A stretch of 48,001 bases of DNA from an uncultured Sphingomonas sp. (lineage in GTDB: Bacteria > Pseudomonadota > Alphaproteobacteria > Sphingomonadales > Sphingomonadaceae), in assembly GCF_913776855.1 (NCBI RefSeq), contig NZ_CAJYQD010000040.1, positions 1 to 48,001 on the forward strand, given 5' to 3'. A program made the translations under genes and the position numbers. Positions 10,139-20,907 of the stretch are shown piece by piece. The stretch's first letter is position 1, and the number at the start of each line of letters is the position of its first letter. The notes under the pieces were generated by a model that was given only the letters and a program-made list of their open reading frames with translations, was not told where the DNA came from and ran no database searches.

Positions 10139-10852
10139 ATGGCTGACGAAAACAATCAGGCCGAAGCCCCCGCCGTCGAGGCGACCGGTGGCGAACAGCC
10201 GCAGGGCCGTGGTCCGCGTGGCGGCCGTGGTCGTGGCGGCCAGGGCGGCGGCGACCGTGGTCGCGGTGGCCGTGACGGCAACCGTGGCCGTCGCGACGAC
10301 CGTCGCGGCGCCGAGGATGGTGGCGAGGAGCTGATCGAAAAGCTCGTCCACATCAACCGCGTGTCGAAGACCGTGAAGGGCGGCAAGCGCTTCGGGTTCG
10401 CAGCACTCGTCGTCGTCGGCGACGGCAAGGGCCGCGTCGGTTTCGGGCATGGCAAGGCGCGCGAAGTGCCGGAAGCCATCTCGAAGGCGACCGCCGCTGC
10501 CAAGAAGGCGATGGTCCGCGTTCCGCTCAAGGACGGTCGCACGCTGCATCACGACGGCAACGGTCACTTCGGTGCCGGTCGCGTGACGGTGCGGTCGGCT
10601 CCGGCCGGTACCGGCATCATCGCGGGTGGCCCGATGCGCGCCATCTTCGAATCGCTGGGCGTGGCCGACGTCGTGACCAAGTCGGTCGGCACGTCGAACC
10701 CGTACAACATGATCCGTGCGACCTTCGAGGCGCTGAACGACCAGTCGTCGCCGAAGGCGGTGGCACAGCGTCGCGGCAAGAAGATCGCCGACCTGCTGGG
10801 TCGTGGTGGATCGCAGACCGCCGAGGCTGATGCCGCGGCGATCGTGGAGTAA
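10139..10852 (+). CDS. rpsE: 30S ribosomal protein S5 with Arg/Gly-rich N-terminal extension
   Basis: S5 is part of the mRNA entry channel and the decoding-fidelity region. The 237-residue product is about 70 longer than E. coli S5. The first 65 or so residues form an acidic start ([15 protein letters not shown]) followed by many GR, RG and RGG-type repeats with intervening Asp. The usual S5 domain begins near [20 protein letters not shown], with [20 protein letters not shown] and the C-terminal domain following. The extension is uninterrupted and uses the same codons as the rest, so it is probably translated rather than a wrong start. Confidence 0.97.
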   Translation: MADENNQAEAPAVEATGGEQPQGRGPRGGRGRGGQGGGDRGRGGRDGNRGRRDDRRGAEDGGEELIEKLVHINRVSKTVKGGKRFGFAALVVVGDGKGRVGFGHGKAREVPEAISKATAAAKKAMVRVPLKDGRTLHHDGNGHFGAGRVTVRSAPAGTGIIAGGPMRAIFESLGVADVVTKSVGTSNPYNMIRATFEALNDQSSPKAVAQRRGKKIADLLGRGGSQTAEADAAAIVE

Positions 10853-10858
10853 CGAGCG

Positions 10859-11035
10859 ATGGCAACCGTGAAGATCACCCAGACCGGGTCGCCGATCCGC
10901 CGGACCAAGGACCAGCGCGCGACGCTGATCGGTCTCGGCCTCAACAAGATGCACAAGACCGTGGAACTGGCCGACACCCCCGAGGTGCGTGGCATGATCC
11001 GTAAGGTGCAGCACATGGTGTCGGTCGAAGGCTGA
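10859..11035 (+). CDS. rpmD: 50S ribosomal protein L30
   Basis: L30 is a small accessory large-subunit protein. The gene encodes 58 residues beginning [20 protein letters not shown], continuing [20 protein letters not shown] and ending [13 protein letters not shown], a full-length match to the family. The ATG at 10859 is 6 bases after the rpsE stop. A terminator follows. Confidence 0.97.
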   Translation: MATVKITQTGSPIRRTKDQRATLIGLGLNKMHKTVELADTPEVRGMIRKVQHMVSVEG

Positions 11036-11065
11036 AGCCTTCACCTTTACCGGTGACAAATGCGG

Positions 11066-11102
11066 GGAAGGGGGCTAAGCGGCCCCCTTCCTCATTTCTT
11101 TT
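11066..11102 (+). terminator. intrinsic terminator between rpmD and rplO
   Basis: A perfect 10-bp stem, GGAAGGGGGC with GCCCCCTTCC, is followed by TCATTTCTTTT. A TCACC/GGTGA mini-hairpin lies just before it (11041-11056). It stands inside a gene pair that is usually co-transcribed, so read-through or an internal promoter is expected. Confidence 0.75.
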
Positions 11103-11133
11103 AGCGCGAACATAGCGAAAGCGAGTGCAGACC

Positions 11134-11664
11134 ATGAAACTCAACGAAATCCGCGACAATGCAGGCGCCCGCAAGAGCAAGATGCGCGTCGGACGTGGCA
11201 TCGGCTCGGGCAAGGGCAAGACCGCCGGCCGCGGCCAGAAGGGCCAGAAGAGCCGTGAAGGCGTGTCGATCGCCGGCTTCGAAGGCGGCCAGATGCCGCT
11301 CCACATGCGGATCCCGAAGCGCGGCTTCAACAACATCTTCGCCAAGGACTATGCCGAAGTTAACCTCGGCGCGATCCAGAAGGCGGTCGACGCGGGCAAG
11401 ATCGAAGCCGGTGCGGCGCTCGATCACGCGGCGCTGAAGGCCGCGAACCTGGCCCGTGGCGGCAAGGACGGCGTTCGTCTGCTCGGCAAGGGCGAACTGA
11501 CCGCCAAGCTGACCTTCACCGTTGCCGGTGCGTCGAAGTCGGCGATCGAAGCGGTCGAAAAGGCCGGCGGTTCGGTGTCGGTGATCGAAGTCGTGCCCGC
11601 GCACGAAAAGGCCGCTGCCAAGAAGGGCAAGACGCTCGCCGCCAAGAAGGCTGCGCACGCCTGA
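11134..11664 (+). CDS. rplO: 50S ribosomal protein L15
   Basis: L15 is a late-assembly protein with a long extension into the large subunit. The 176-residue product starts [20 protein letters not shown] and has the Gly/Lys-rich signature [20 protein letters not shown] at about 20-39, then [19 protein letters not shown]-terminal Ala/Lys-rich tail makes it about 30 residues longer than E. coli L15. The ATG at 11134 is preferred to one 9 bases upstream because it gives the conserved MKLNE start. Confidence 0.97.
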   Translation: MKLNEIRDNAGARKSKMRVGRGIGSGKGKTAGRGQKGQKSREGVSIAGFEGGQMPLHMRIPKRGFNNIFAKDYAEVNLGAIQKAVDAGKIEAGAALDHAALKAANLARGGKDGVRLLGKGELTAKLTFTVAGASKSAIEAVEKAGGSVSVIEVVPAHEKAAAKKGKTLAAKKAAHA

Positions 11665-11671
11665 GTTCCCA

Positions 11672-11793
11672 CCCGCTCGGTTCGAGCAGCTTCGAGCATA
11701 GTCGAGAAGCGTCTGTCGAGAACTCCCGCCCAGCGGAACCACGTTCTCGATAGGCGCTCTCGACAAGCTCGGTCGCTACTCGAACCGAACGGG
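11672..11793. repeat. inverted-repeat element, TCGAG family, copy 1
   Basis: The element is bounded by CCCGCTCGGTTCGAG (left) and CTCGAACCGAACGGG (right), inverted with one mismatch. Inside are GTCGAGAA and TCTCGACAAGCTCG segments that also pair. The same family recurs at 33529-33653. It separates rplO from secY and can fold into a long hairpin. Confidence 0.7.
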
Positions 11794-11800
11794 ATGAACG

Positions 11801-11824
11801 TAAGGGGGTTTCAACCACCCCTTA
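11801..11824 (+). promoter_or_regulatory. hairpin in the secY leader
   Basis: TAAGGGG (11801-11807) pairs with CCCCTTA (11818-11824) about 75 bases before the secY start. There is no T run; function unknown. Confidence 0.3.
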
Positions 11825-11900
11825 GACATCCCCGCAGCAACCCCTATATGGTCGCCGGGGGGTGGGCTGATGGCCCGCCAGCATCATTCGGGACATATCC

Positions 11901-13268
11901 ATGGCAGCCGCCTCAGACGGTCTTGCGACCAATCTAAACCTGTCGAAATTCGGTCAGGCGACCGAACTCAAGAAGCGCCTGTGGTTTACGCTCGGGGCAC
12001 TGATCGTGTTCCGTATGCTGAGCTATGTGCCGCTGCCGGGCATCGACCCGACGCAGCTTGGCCTGCTCGCCAACCAGACGCAGGGCGGCGTTCTCGACTT
12101 CTTCAACACCTTTTCGGGCGGTGCGCTGACGCGCATGTCGGTCGTCGCACTGGGCGTTATGCCCTATATCACCGCGTCGATCGTCGTGCAGCTCGCGACG
12201 TCGCTCAGCCCGCAGCTCGCCGCCATCAAGAAGGAAGGCGAATCGGGCCGCAAGAAGCTCAACCAATATACCCGCTACGGCACGGTGCTGCTGACCGCGA
12301 TCCAGGGTTATACCATCGCGGTGGGGCTGGAGGCGTTCGGCGCCTCGGCCGGCGCGCAGGCGGTGATCGAGCCGGGCATGACCTTCCGCATCGCGGCGGT
12401 CATCTCGCTGATCGGCGGCACGATGTTCCTGATGTGGCTGGGCGAGCAGATCACCAGCCGTGGCATCGGCAACGGCATCTCGCTCATCATCATGGCTGGC
12501 ATCGTCGCCCATCTGCCGACGACGCTGGTCCAGCTGTTCGAGGGCAGCCGTTCGGGTACGATGAACCCGCTGACGCTGATCGGCATCATCGCCGCCGTCG
12601 CCGGCCTGGTGCTGTTCATCTGCTTCATGGAACGTGCGCAGCGCCGCATTCTGATCCAGTATCCCAAGCGTCAGACGGCGCGCGGGGTGCAGGCGGATCG
12701 CAGCCACCTACCGCTGAAGATCAATACCGCGGGCGTCATCCCGCCGATCTTCGCGTCGTCGCTGCTGCTGATGCCGGTCACCATCACGCAGTTCGCCGGC
12801 AAGGCGACGGCGGGCGACAGCCGCTGGGGCGATTTCGTCCTGTCGCTGAACCAGTATCTGGCGCATGGCCAGCCGCTCTACATGGCGCTGTACGGCGCGG
12901 GCATCGTGTTCTTCTCGTTCTTCTACACCGCGATCGTCTTCAATCCCGAAGAGACCGCCGACAACCTGAAGCGCTATGGCGGGTTCATCCCCGGCATTCG
13001 TCCGGGCAAGAACACCGAGAATTACTTCGACTATGTGCTGACCCGGATCACGGTCATCGGCGCGGCCTATCTGGTCATCATCTGCCTGTTGCCTGAATAT
13101 CTGGTATCGGCGCTGTCGATTCCCTTCTATCTGGGCGGCACCAGCCTGCTCATCGTGGTCAACGTCACGATGGATACGGTAACCCAGATCCAGTCGCACC
13201 TGCTGGCGCACCAGTATGGCGACCTTATCAAGAAGGCCAAGCTGAAGGGCGGACGCCTGCGCGGCTGA
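11901..13268 (+). CDS. secY: preprotein translocase subunit SecY
   Basis: SecY is the channel of the SecYEG translocon in the inner membrane, through which exported and membrane proteins pass. The 455-residue protein has ten expected membrane segments. The first follows the cytoplasmic start (LKKRLWFTLGALIVFRMLSY, about 28-47). The plug-region motif LDFFNTFSGGALTRMSVVAL lies at about 70-90 and GIGNGISLIIMAGI near residue 190. The cytoplasmic C5 loop contains the region ending KRYGGFIPGIRPG, with the conserved Arg needed for SecA. No strong ribosome-binding site is seen before ATG 11901. adk follows after 25 bases. Confidence 0.99.
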   Translation: MAAASDGLATNLNLSKFGQATELKKRLWFTLGALIVFRMLSYVPLPGIDPTQLGLLANQTQGGVLDFFNTFSGGALTRMSVVALGVMPYITASIVVQLATSLSPQLAAIKKEGESGRKKLNQYTRYGTVLLTAIQGYTIAVGLEAFGASAGAQAVIEPGMTFRIAAVISLIGGTMFLMWLGEQITSRGIGNGISLIIMAGIVAHLPTTLVQLFEGSRSGTMNPLTLIGIIAAVAGLVLFICFMERAQRRILIQYPKRQTARGVQADRSHLPLKINTAGVIPPIFASSLLLMPVTITQFAGKATAGDSRWGDFVLSLNQYLAHGQPLYMALYGAGIVFFSFFYTAIVFNPEETADNLKRYGGFIPGIRPGKNTENYFDYVLTRITVIGAAYLVIICLLPEYLVSALSIPFYLGGTSLLIVVNVTMDTVTQIQSHLLAHQYGDLIKKAKLKGGRLRG

Positions 13269-13293
13269 GCGTAACACGACTAAGGGGGCAGCT

Positions 13294-13938
13294 ATGGACA
13301 TCATCCTTCTCGGACCGCCGGGGGCGGGCAAGGGAACCCAGGCCGCGCGGCTCGAATCGGCGCGCGGCATGGTACAGCTGTCGACCGGCGACATGCTGCG
13401 CGCGGCGGTCAAGGCCGGCAGTCCGGTCGGGATGCAGGCCAAGGCGGTGATGGATGCCGGCGAACTGGTGTCCGACGCGATCGTGTCGGCGCTGATCGGC
13501 GAACGGCTCGACCAACTGGGCGACCGGGGTGCGATCTTCGACGGCTATCCGCGCACGGCGGCACAGGCCGACGCGCTCGACCTGCTGCTTGAACATCGCG
13601 GGCGTCAGCTGACCCATGTGATCGAGCTGGTGGTGGACGAGGATGCGCTGGTCGAGCGCATTGTCGGTCGCTTCACCTGCGCCAATTGCGGTGCGGGTTA
13701 TCACGACACGTTCAAGCAACCGGCCGTCGCGGGTGTCTGCGACGCGTGCGGTGCGACCGAGTTCAAGCGCCGGCCCGACGACAATGAGGAAACCGTGCGC
13801 ACGCGCATGGTGGAATATCGTGCCAAGACCGCGCCGATCCTGCCGCTGTACGAGGCTCGCGGCCTGGTCCACCGGGTGGACGGCATGGCCGACATGGACG
13901 ACGTGACGACGCAGATTGCGGCGATCCTCGACAAGTGA
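13294..13938 (+). CDS. adk: adenylate kinase, zinc-lid type
   Basis: Adenylate kinase interconverts ATP and AMP with 2 ADP in the cytoplasm. The 214-residue protein has the P-loop GPPGAGKGT at 7-15, the AMP-binding core with TGDMLRAAV and GYPRT, and the long-form lid. The lid carries CxxC twice (CANC and CDAC, about 129-152), the usual zinc site. AAGGGGGCAGCT precedes the start. The secY-adk-rpsM order is usual in alphaproteobacteria. A large inverted repeat follows the gene. Confidence 0.98.
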   Translation: MDIILLGPPGAGKGTQAARLESARGMVQLSTGDMLRAAVKAGSPVGMQAKAVMDAGELVSDAIVSALIGERLDQLGDRGAIFDGYPRTAAQADALDLLLEHRGRQLTHVIELVVDEDALVERIVGRFTCANCGAGYHDTFKQPAVAGVCDACGATEFKRRPDDNEETVRTRMVEYRAKTAPILPLYEARGLVHRVDGMADMDDVTTQIAAILDK

Positions 13939-13977
13939 AGTGCGGGGCGGGTTTCGATCCGTCCGCCCGCGAAGTTC

Positions 13978-14057
13978 GTCACCCCAGCGAAGGCTGGGGT
14001 CTCCCCGTTGGAGAGCGCGACGCGCTCCACGGAGACCCCAGCCTTCGCTGGGGTGAC
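13978..14057. repeat. perfect 27-bp inverted repeat, CCCCAGCGAAGG family, copy 1
   Basis: The left arm (13978-14004) and right arm (14031-14057) are perfect reverse complements starting GTCACCCCAGCGAAGG. Each arm is itself near-palindromic (CCCCAGC/GCTGGGG). The loop contains a further GAGCGC-like hairpin. A second, degenerate copy is at 21012-21092. It is probably a REP-like or small palindromic genomic repeat that also acts as a transcript end for adk. Confidence 0.8.
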
Positions 14058-14136
14058 GTGCGTTGAAAGGCTGATGCAGGCTGCGAAGCGGCTCTGATTG
14101 CCCACGTCCCATCCCGATTTTGGTTCCGCCCACCGG
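14058..14136. other. intergenic stretch before the rpsM promoter
   Basis: Together with the repeat this makes a 358-base gap between adk and rpsM. No gene is recognised in it; the only clear signals are the repeat and the promoter that follows. Confidence 0.4.
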
Positions 14137-14165
14137 TTGACAGGGTGGGAATCGGTCCGTATCAG
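14137..14165 (+). promoter_or_regulatory. candidate sigma-70 promoter for the rpsM operon
   Basis: TTGACA (14137-14142, a perfect -35 box) is 17 bases from TATCAG (14160-14165). A leader of about 120 bases follows, with a GCGC-TTTT-GCGC hairpin around 14195-14210. Confidence 0.6.
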
Positions 14166-14296
14166 CGATTCACCCCGACATACCGGTTACGGCGGCGCTT
14201 TTGCGCGTTCGCCGCGATCGCGCGTGACGGGTTCAACGCTACGAGATGGGGTGTCGCTGCCATGCGGTGCCTCGTGGAGCTGGGAGAATTTAGTTC

Positions 14297-14665
14297 ATGG
14301 CACGTATCGCGGGTGTTAATATCCCGACCAACAAGCGCGTCATCATCGCGCTGCAGTACATCCACGGCATCGGTCCGGCCAAGGCCAAGCAGCTGACCGA
14401 TCAGCTGGGCATCACCGCCGAGCGTCGCGTGCAGGACCTGAGCGATCAAGAAGTCCTCCAGATTCGCGAAGCGATCGACGCCGGCCACACCGTGGAAGGT
14501 GACCTGCGTCGCCAGACCGCGATGAACATCAAGCGTCTGATGGACCTCGCCTGCTATCGTGGCCTGCGTCACCGCAAGGGCCTGCCAGTCCGCGGCCAGC
14601 GCACGCACACCAATGCGCGCACCCGCAAGGGCAAGGCGAAGCCGATCGCGGGTAAGAAGAAGTAA
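14297..14665 (+). CDS. rpsM: 30S ribosomal protein S13
   Basis: S13 lies in the small-subunit head and forms intersubunit bridges and P-site tRNA contacts. The 122-residue protein begins [20 protein letters not shown] and has [10 protein letters not shown] at about 25-34. The basic tail [17 protein letters not shown] reaches the P site. GGAGCTGGGAGAATTTAGTTC precedes the start in two parts, with GGGAGA as the likely ribosome-binding site. It has its own candidate promoter upstream and a terminator directly at its stop. Confidence 0.98.
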   Translation: MARIAGVNIPTNKRVIIALQYIHGIGPAKAKQLTDQLGITAERRVQDLSDQEVLQIREAIDAGHTVEGDLRRQTAMNIKRLMDLACYRGLRHRKGLPVRGQRTHTNARTRKGKAKPIAGKKK

Positions 14666-14689
14666 AAAACAGTCCGGGGGACTGTTTTT
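14665..14689 (+). terminator. intrinsic terminator between rpsM and rpsK
   Basis: AAAAACAGTCC (14665-14675) pairs with GGACTGTTTTT (14679-14689) around GGG, a compact and bidirectional terminator that overlaps the rpsM stop codon. The core GTCCGGGGGAC is the same as in the guaA terminator at 20885. Confidence 0.85.
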
Positions 14690-14776
14690 AACTTCCTCTC
14701 CGTCGGAGACAGGATTGAGGCCGACCGCCTCCCGATCTCCGTACCACGCAAGATACTCAGGTCAGGATTTCCACAA

Positions 14777-15166
14777 ATGGCACGTGAACCGCAGCGCCTT
14801 CGCCGTCGCGAGCGCAAGAACATCACCGCCGGCGTCGCGCATGTGAACGCCAGCTTCAACAACACCATGATCACCATCACCGATGCGCAGGGCAATGCGA
14901 TCAGCTGGTCGTCGGCCGGCATGATGGGCTTCAAGGGCTCGCGCAAGTCGACCCCGTACGCCGCGCAGGTCGCTGCCGAAGACGCCGGCCGCAAGGCCGC
15001 CGACCACGGCGTGCGCACGCTCGAAGTCGAAGTGAAGGGTCCGGGTTCGGGCCGTGAATCGGCGCTCCGCGCGCTCCAGGCCGTCGGTTTCCAGATCACG
15101 TCGATCCGCGACGTGACCTCGATCCCGCACAACGGCGTGCGCCCGTCGAAGCGCCGCCGCGTCTGA
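14777..15166 (+). CDS. rpsK: 30S ribosomal protein S11
   Basis: S11 lies in the platform near the E site. The 129-residue protein has the blocks [20 protein letters not shown] (about 15-34), [20 protein letters not shown] and the C-terminal [11 protein letters not shown], whose Asn-Gly is an isoaspartate site in E. coli. It begins after a 111-base gap that starts with a terminator, and ends at another terminator. Confidence 0.98.
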   Translation: MAREPQRLRRRERKNITAGVAHVNASFNNTMITITDAQGNAISWSSAGMMGFKGSRKSTPYAAQVAAEDAGRKAADHGVRTLEVEVKGPGSGRESALRALQAVGFQITSIRDVTSIPHNGVRPSKRRRV

Positions 15167-15178
15167 TCCGTGCCTGCC

Positions 15179-15213
15179 GCCCCGCCGGGTTCGTCCGGCG
15201 GGGCTGTTCTTTC
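15179..15213 (+). terminator. intrinsic terminator between rpsK and rpoA
   Basis: GCCCCGCCGG (15179-15188) pairs perfectly with CCGGCGGGGC (15195-15204), followed by TGTTCTTTC. The T run is moderate and rpoA follows within 50 bases. Confidence 0.65.
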
Positions 15214-15259
15214 ATGGCGCGGACCCGTCCTTTCCGCGCCGCCAAGCTAGGGGAAGCCC

Positions 15260-16324
15260 GTGTCCGTCAACGCTAAGAACTGGCAGGAACTCAAGAAGCC
15301 GAGCGGCCTCGAGAAGAAGCCGGGCGGCGATCCCAAGCGCCGTTCGACCTTCGTCGCCGAACCGCTGGAGCGTGGCTTCGGCCTGACGCTCGGCAACGCG
15401 CTGCGTCGCGTGCTGCTGTCGTCGCTGCAGGGTGCCGCCGTCACCTCGATCAAGATCGAGAACGTCCTTCACGAATTTTCCAGCCTTGCCGGCGTCCGCG
15501 AGGACGTGACCGACATGGTGCTGAACGTGAAGCAGATCGCGCTCAAGATGCAGGGTGAAGGCCCGAAGCGTCTGCAGCTGTCCGTCACCGGCCCGGCCGA
15601 GGTGAAGGCTGGCGACATCGCCGTCACCGGCGACATCGAAGTCATGAACCCGGAACTGGTGCTGTGCCATCTCGACGATGGCGCCACGCTCAACATGGAA
15701 CTGACTGCGGATGTCGGTAAGGGCTATGTCCCCGCCGCCGGCAACCGTCCGGCCGATGCGCCGATCGGCCTGATCCCGGTCGACGCGCTGTATTCGCCGG
15801 TCCGCCAGGTCAGCTACAAGGTCGAGAACACCCGCGTCGGGCAGGAACTCGACTACGACAAGCTGACGCTGACCATCGAAACCGACGGTACCGTCACCCC
15901 TGAGGACGCGCTGGCCTATGCCGGTCGCATCCTGCAGGACCAGCTGGCGCTGTTCGTCCACTTCGACGACTCGACGCTGCCCCGCGCCGCCGCCACCGGC
16001 ACGCAGGTCGCAGCACCTCAGAGCGAAGGTCAGGGCGATACCGCGCAGATCAATCGTTACCTGCTCAAGAAGGTCGACGAGCTGGAACTGTCGGTCCGCA
16101 GCGCCAACTGCCTCAAGAACGACAACATCATCTATATCGGCGATCTGGTCCAGAAGACCGAAGCCGAGATGCTGCGCACCCCCAATTTCGGTCGCAAGTC
16201 GCTGAACGAAATCAAGGAAGTGCTGTCGTCGATGGGCCTTCGCCTCGGCATGGACATCCCCGGATGGCCGCCCGAGAACATCGAAGAGATGGCGAAGAAG
16301 CTCGAGCAGGAGATTATGGGCTGA
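15260..16324 (+). CDS. rpoA: DNA-directed RNA polymerase alpha subunit
   Basis: The alpha subunit dimerises to nucleate RNA polymerase assembly and contacts promoters and activators. The 354-residue protein starts with GTG ([10 protein letters not shown] follows), preceded by AGGGGAAG. The N-terminal domain has the assembly block [20 protein letters not shown] at about 37-56. The C-terminal domain has [20 protein letters not shown] at about 275-294 and [18 protein letters not shown], the DNA-binding helix-hairpin-helix. An acidic and Pro-Glu tail ends the protein. The gene is followed by structured element B before rplQ. Confidence 0.98.
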   Translation: MSVNAKNWQELKKPSGLEKKPGGDPKRRSTFVAEPLERGFGLTLGNALRRVLLSSLQGAAVTSIKIENVLHEFSSLAGVREDVTDMVLNVKQIALKMQGEGPKRLQLSVTGPAEVKAGDIAVTGDIEVMNPELVLCHLDDGATLNMELTADVGKGYVPAAGNRPADAPIGLIPVDALYSPVRQVSYKVENTRVGQELDYDKLTLTIETDGTVTPEDALAYAGRILQDQLALFVHFDDSTLPRAAATGTQVAAPQSEGQGDTAQINRYLLKKVDELELSVRSANCLKNDNIIYIGDLVQKTEAEMLRTPNFGRKSLNEIKEVLSSMGLRLGMDIPGWPPENIEEMAKKLEQEIMG

Positions 16325-16331
16325 TTTCGCA

Positions 16332-16420
16332 CCGGGCCAAGCGAGCTTGGCCCGGAGACGAAACCAGCCCGGCCGGCGGCCTTTCAGGCCGTCCGACGAC
16401 ACGGGCTTTGCCCGTGTCGG
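16332..16420 (+). ncRNA. candidate structured RNA element, copy B (between rpoA and rplQ)
   Basis: Hairpin 1 is CCGGGCCAAG/CTTGGCCCGG around CGAG (16332-16355). Then come GAGACG (16355-16360) and CCGGCCGG (16369-16376). Hairpin 2 is CGGCC/GGCCG (16377-16391), followed by a single T (16392). The outer stem CCGAC/GTCGG (16393-16397 with 16416-16420) surrounds ACGGGC/GCCCGT, again with a GAC bulge (16398-16400). Linkers and outer stem equal copy A at 1-92, while hairpins 1 and 2 and the inner stem of hairpin 3 differ in sequence yet pair fully. The element starts 7 bases after the rpoA stop and ends 135 bases before rplQ. Confidence 0.55.
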
Positions 16421-16555
16421 GCCAGTTTCTGAATTAGTGGCAAGTGTGAACTTAGTGAACTTTGCCGCGAACAGGCGAACCGGTGGCAGCCTCTAAATGG
16501 CCACCTGCTCTGGGGATTCCGTGACACGGCCCCATAACGAACGAAGGAAATACCC

Positions 16556-16978
16556 ATGCGTCATCGCGTCGGCGGCCGTAAGCTGCAGCGTACCTCGGCA
16601 CACCGCATTGCGCTGTTCCGCAACATGTCGGCCGCGCTCATCAAGCATGAACAGATCACCACGACCGTCGCCAAGGCGAAGGAACTGCGTCCGTACGTCG
16701 AAAAGCTCATCACGCTGGCGAAGAAGGGCGGCCTGTCGAACCGTCGTCTCGCGCACGCCCGTCTGCTCGACGACGTGCAGCTGGTGAAGCTGTTCGACGT
16801 GCTGGCGACCCGCTATGCCGATCGTAACGGCGGGTACACCCGCATCATCAAGGCTGGCATCCGCGCATCGGACGCCTCGCCGATGGCGATCATCGAATTC
16901 GTCGACCGCGACGTGTCGGCCAAGGGCCAGGATTCGGGTCCGGTCGTGAGCGACGAGGATTTCGACGAAGCCGCCTGA
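16556..16978 (+). CDS. rplQ: 50S ribosomal protein L17
   Basis: L17 is a large-subunit protein near the tunnel exit. The 140-residue product begins [20 protein letters not shown] and carries [20 protein letters not shown] and [20 protein letters not shown], the family blocks. Its C-terminus is acidic. GAACGAAGGAAATACCC precedes the start. A GGTGGC/GCCACC hairpin (about 16482-16505) and a tandem GTGAACTT repeat (16446-16462) lie in its leader. A strong terminator after the stop closes the ribosomal block. Confidence 0.98.
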   Translation: MRHRVGGRKLQRTSAHRIALFRNMSAALIKHEQITTTVAKAKELRPYVEKLITLAKKGGLSNRRLAHARLLDDVQLVKLFDVLATRYADRNGGYTRIIKAGIRASDASPMAIIEFVDRDVSAKGQDSGPVVSDEDFDEAA

Positions 16979-17005
16979 TCGGCTTGTCCGTCGAGAAACA
17001 GGGAG

Positions 17006-17038
17006 GGGCGGTCGTACTTCGGTACGGCCGCCCTTTTC
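17006..17038 (+). terminator. intrinsic terminator after rplQ
   Basis: GGGCGGTCGTAC pairs with GTACGGCCGCCC (12 bp, one T-G pair) around TTCG and is followed by TTTTCC. It is the end of the ribosomal protein block. Confidence 0.85.
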
Positions 17039-17141
17039 CGTTCCCCCACGTAACATTGTCTCCGCGGGGTTGCGCGCCGGCACCGCTCGGTTATCCTGCT
17101 GGTAACGCCGGATACCCTCCGGCACGTCCCGTGGAGCAACG

Positions 17142-19265
<2,124 letters not shown>

Positions 19266-19272
19266 CAAATGA

Positions 19273-19301
19273 CGCCGCGCGGGGCTGGCACCCGCGCGGC
19301 G
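19273..19301 (+). terminator. hairpin between the oligopeptidase gene and guaA
   Basis: CGCCGCGCGGG pairs perfectly with CCCGCGCGGCG around a 7-base loop. No T run follows; the guaA start is 18 bases downstream, so it could also affect guaA translation. Confidence 0.5.
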
Positions 19302-19318
19302 CTCTGCTATCGGGGGGC

Positions 19319-20875
19319 ATGAACGAGACCCCCGATTCCATCCTGATCGTCGACTTTGGCAGCCAGGTGACGCAGCTGATCGCGCGTCGCGTGCGCGAGG
19401 CCGGAGTCTATTCCGAAATCGCTCCGTTCCAGAAGGCCGAGGAAGCCTTTGCCCGGATGCAGCCCAGGGGCGTGATCCTGTCGGGCGGCCCGGCATCCGT
19501 GTGCGACGACGGCAGCCCGCGTGCGCCGCAGGCGATCTTCGATTCGGGCGTGCCGGTATTCGGCATCTGCTATGGTCAGCAGGTGATGACCGCGCAGCTG
19601 GGCGGCAAGGTCGAGAAGGGCAATTCGGGCGAGTTCGGCGAGGCCTATATCGAGGTCGGCGACGATTGCGCGATGTTCGACGGCCTGTGGGAAAAGGCCG
19701 AACGGCATCAGGTGTGGATGAGCCATGGCGACAAGGTGACGCAGCTCGCCCCCGGTTTCCGCGCGGTCGCGACCAGCCCCGGCGCGCCCTATGCCATCGT
19801 CGCCGATGACGATCGCCGCTATTATGGCGCGCAGTTCCATCCGGAGGTCGTGCATACCCCCGATGGCGGCAAGCTGATCGCGAACTTCGCGCGCCATGTC
19901 TGCGGCCTCGCCGGCGACTGGACCATGGCCGAGTTCCGCGACGCCAAGATCGCCGAGATCCGCGCGCAGGTGGGCGATGGCAAGGTCATTTGCGGCCTGT
20001 CCGGCGGGGTCGATTCGTCGGTCGCCGCGCTGTTGATCCACGAAGCGATCGGCGACCAGCTGACCTGCGTGTTCGTCGATGGCGGCATCCTGCGCGCGGG
20101 CGAAGCCGAACAGGTCGTCAGCCTGTTCCGCGGCCACTACAATATCCCGCTGGTCCATGTCGACGCGCAGGACCTGTTCATGGACGGCCTGGCTGGCGTC
20201 ACCGACCCCGAAGCCAAGCGCAAGTTCATCGGCAAGACCTTCATCGACGTGTTCGAGGCGGAGGCGAACAAGCTGGGCGGGGCGCAGTTCCTCGCGCAGG
20301 GCACGCTGTACCCGGACGTGATCGAAAGCGTCAGCTTCACCGGCGGCCCGTCGGTCACGATCAAGAGCCACCACAATGTCGGCGGCCTGCCCGAACGCAT
20401 GAACATGGCGCTGGTCGAACCCTTGCGCGAACTGTTCAAGGACGAGGTTCGCGCGCTGGGGCGCGAGCTGGGGCTGCCGGACGTGTTCGTCGGCCGCCAC
20501 CCGTTCCCTGGACCTGGTCTCGCCATCCGCATTCCGGGCGAGGTTACCCGCGAACGCTGCGACATCCTGCGCAAGGCGGACGCGATCTACCTTGAGGAAA
20601 TCCGCACCGCCGGTCTCTACGACACGATCTGGCAGGCGTTCGCGGTGCTGCTGCCGGTGCGCAGCGTCGGCGTGATGGGCGATGGCCGGACCTACGACAA
20701 TGTGCTGGCCCTGCGCGCGGTCACCTCGACCGACGGCATGACGGCGCAGGCATTCCAGTTCCCCGGCGACTTCCTGCCGCGCGTGGCGACCCGGATCATC
20801 AACGAGGTGAAGGGGATCAACCGCGTCACCTATGACTATACGAGCAAGCCGCCCGGCACGATCGAGTGGGAATGA
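19319..20875 (+). CDS. guaA: GMP synthase (glutamine-hydrolysing)
   Basis: GuaA converts XMP to GMP with ATP and glutamine, the last step of GMP synthesis. With ATG 19319 the protein has 518 residues. The class I amidotransferase domain has its nucleophile in GICYGQQ (Cys84) and the His/Glu pair in FHPEV (His174, Glu176). The ATP pyrophosphatase domain has the PP-loop LSGGVDSSV (about 227-235). The C-terminal dimerisation domain ends KPPGTIEWE, the standard family end. An in-frame ATG 105 bases upstream lies in the oligopeptidase gene and is rejected. A compact terminator follows. Confidence 0.99.
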   Translation: MNETPDSILIVDFGSQVTQLIARRVREAGVYSEIAPFQKAEEAFARMQPRGVILSGGPASVCDDGSPRAPQAIFDSGVPVFGICYGQQVMTAQLGGKVEKGNSGEFGEAYIEVGDDCAMFDGLWEKAERHQVWMSHGDKVTQLAPGFRAVATSPGAPYAIVADDDRRYYGAQFHPEVVHTPDGGKLIANFARHVCGLAGDWTMAEFRDAKIAEIRAQVGDGKVICGLSGGVDSSVAALLIHEAIGDQLTCVFVDGGILRAGEAEQVVSLFRGHYNIPLVHVDAQDLFMDGLAGVTDPEAKRKFIGKTFIDVFEAEANKLGGAQFLAQGTLYPDVIESVSFTGGPSVTIKSHHNVGGLPERMNMALVEPLRELFKDEVRALGRELGLPDVFVGRHPFPGPGLAIRIPGEVTRERCDILRKADAIYLEEIRTAGLYDTIWQAFAVLLPVRSVGVMGDGRTYDNVLALRAVTSTDGMTAQAFQFPGDFLPRVATRIINEVKGINRVTYDYTSKPPGTIEWE

Positions 20876-20884
20876 CACGGACTC

Positions 20885-20907
20885 AAATCGTCCGGGGGAC
20901 GATTTTT
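20885..20907 (+). terminator. intrinsic terminator after guaA
   Basis: AAATCGTCC pairs with GGACGATTT around GGG, followed by TT. The core GTCCGGGGGAC matches the rpsM terminator. Confidence 0.8.
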
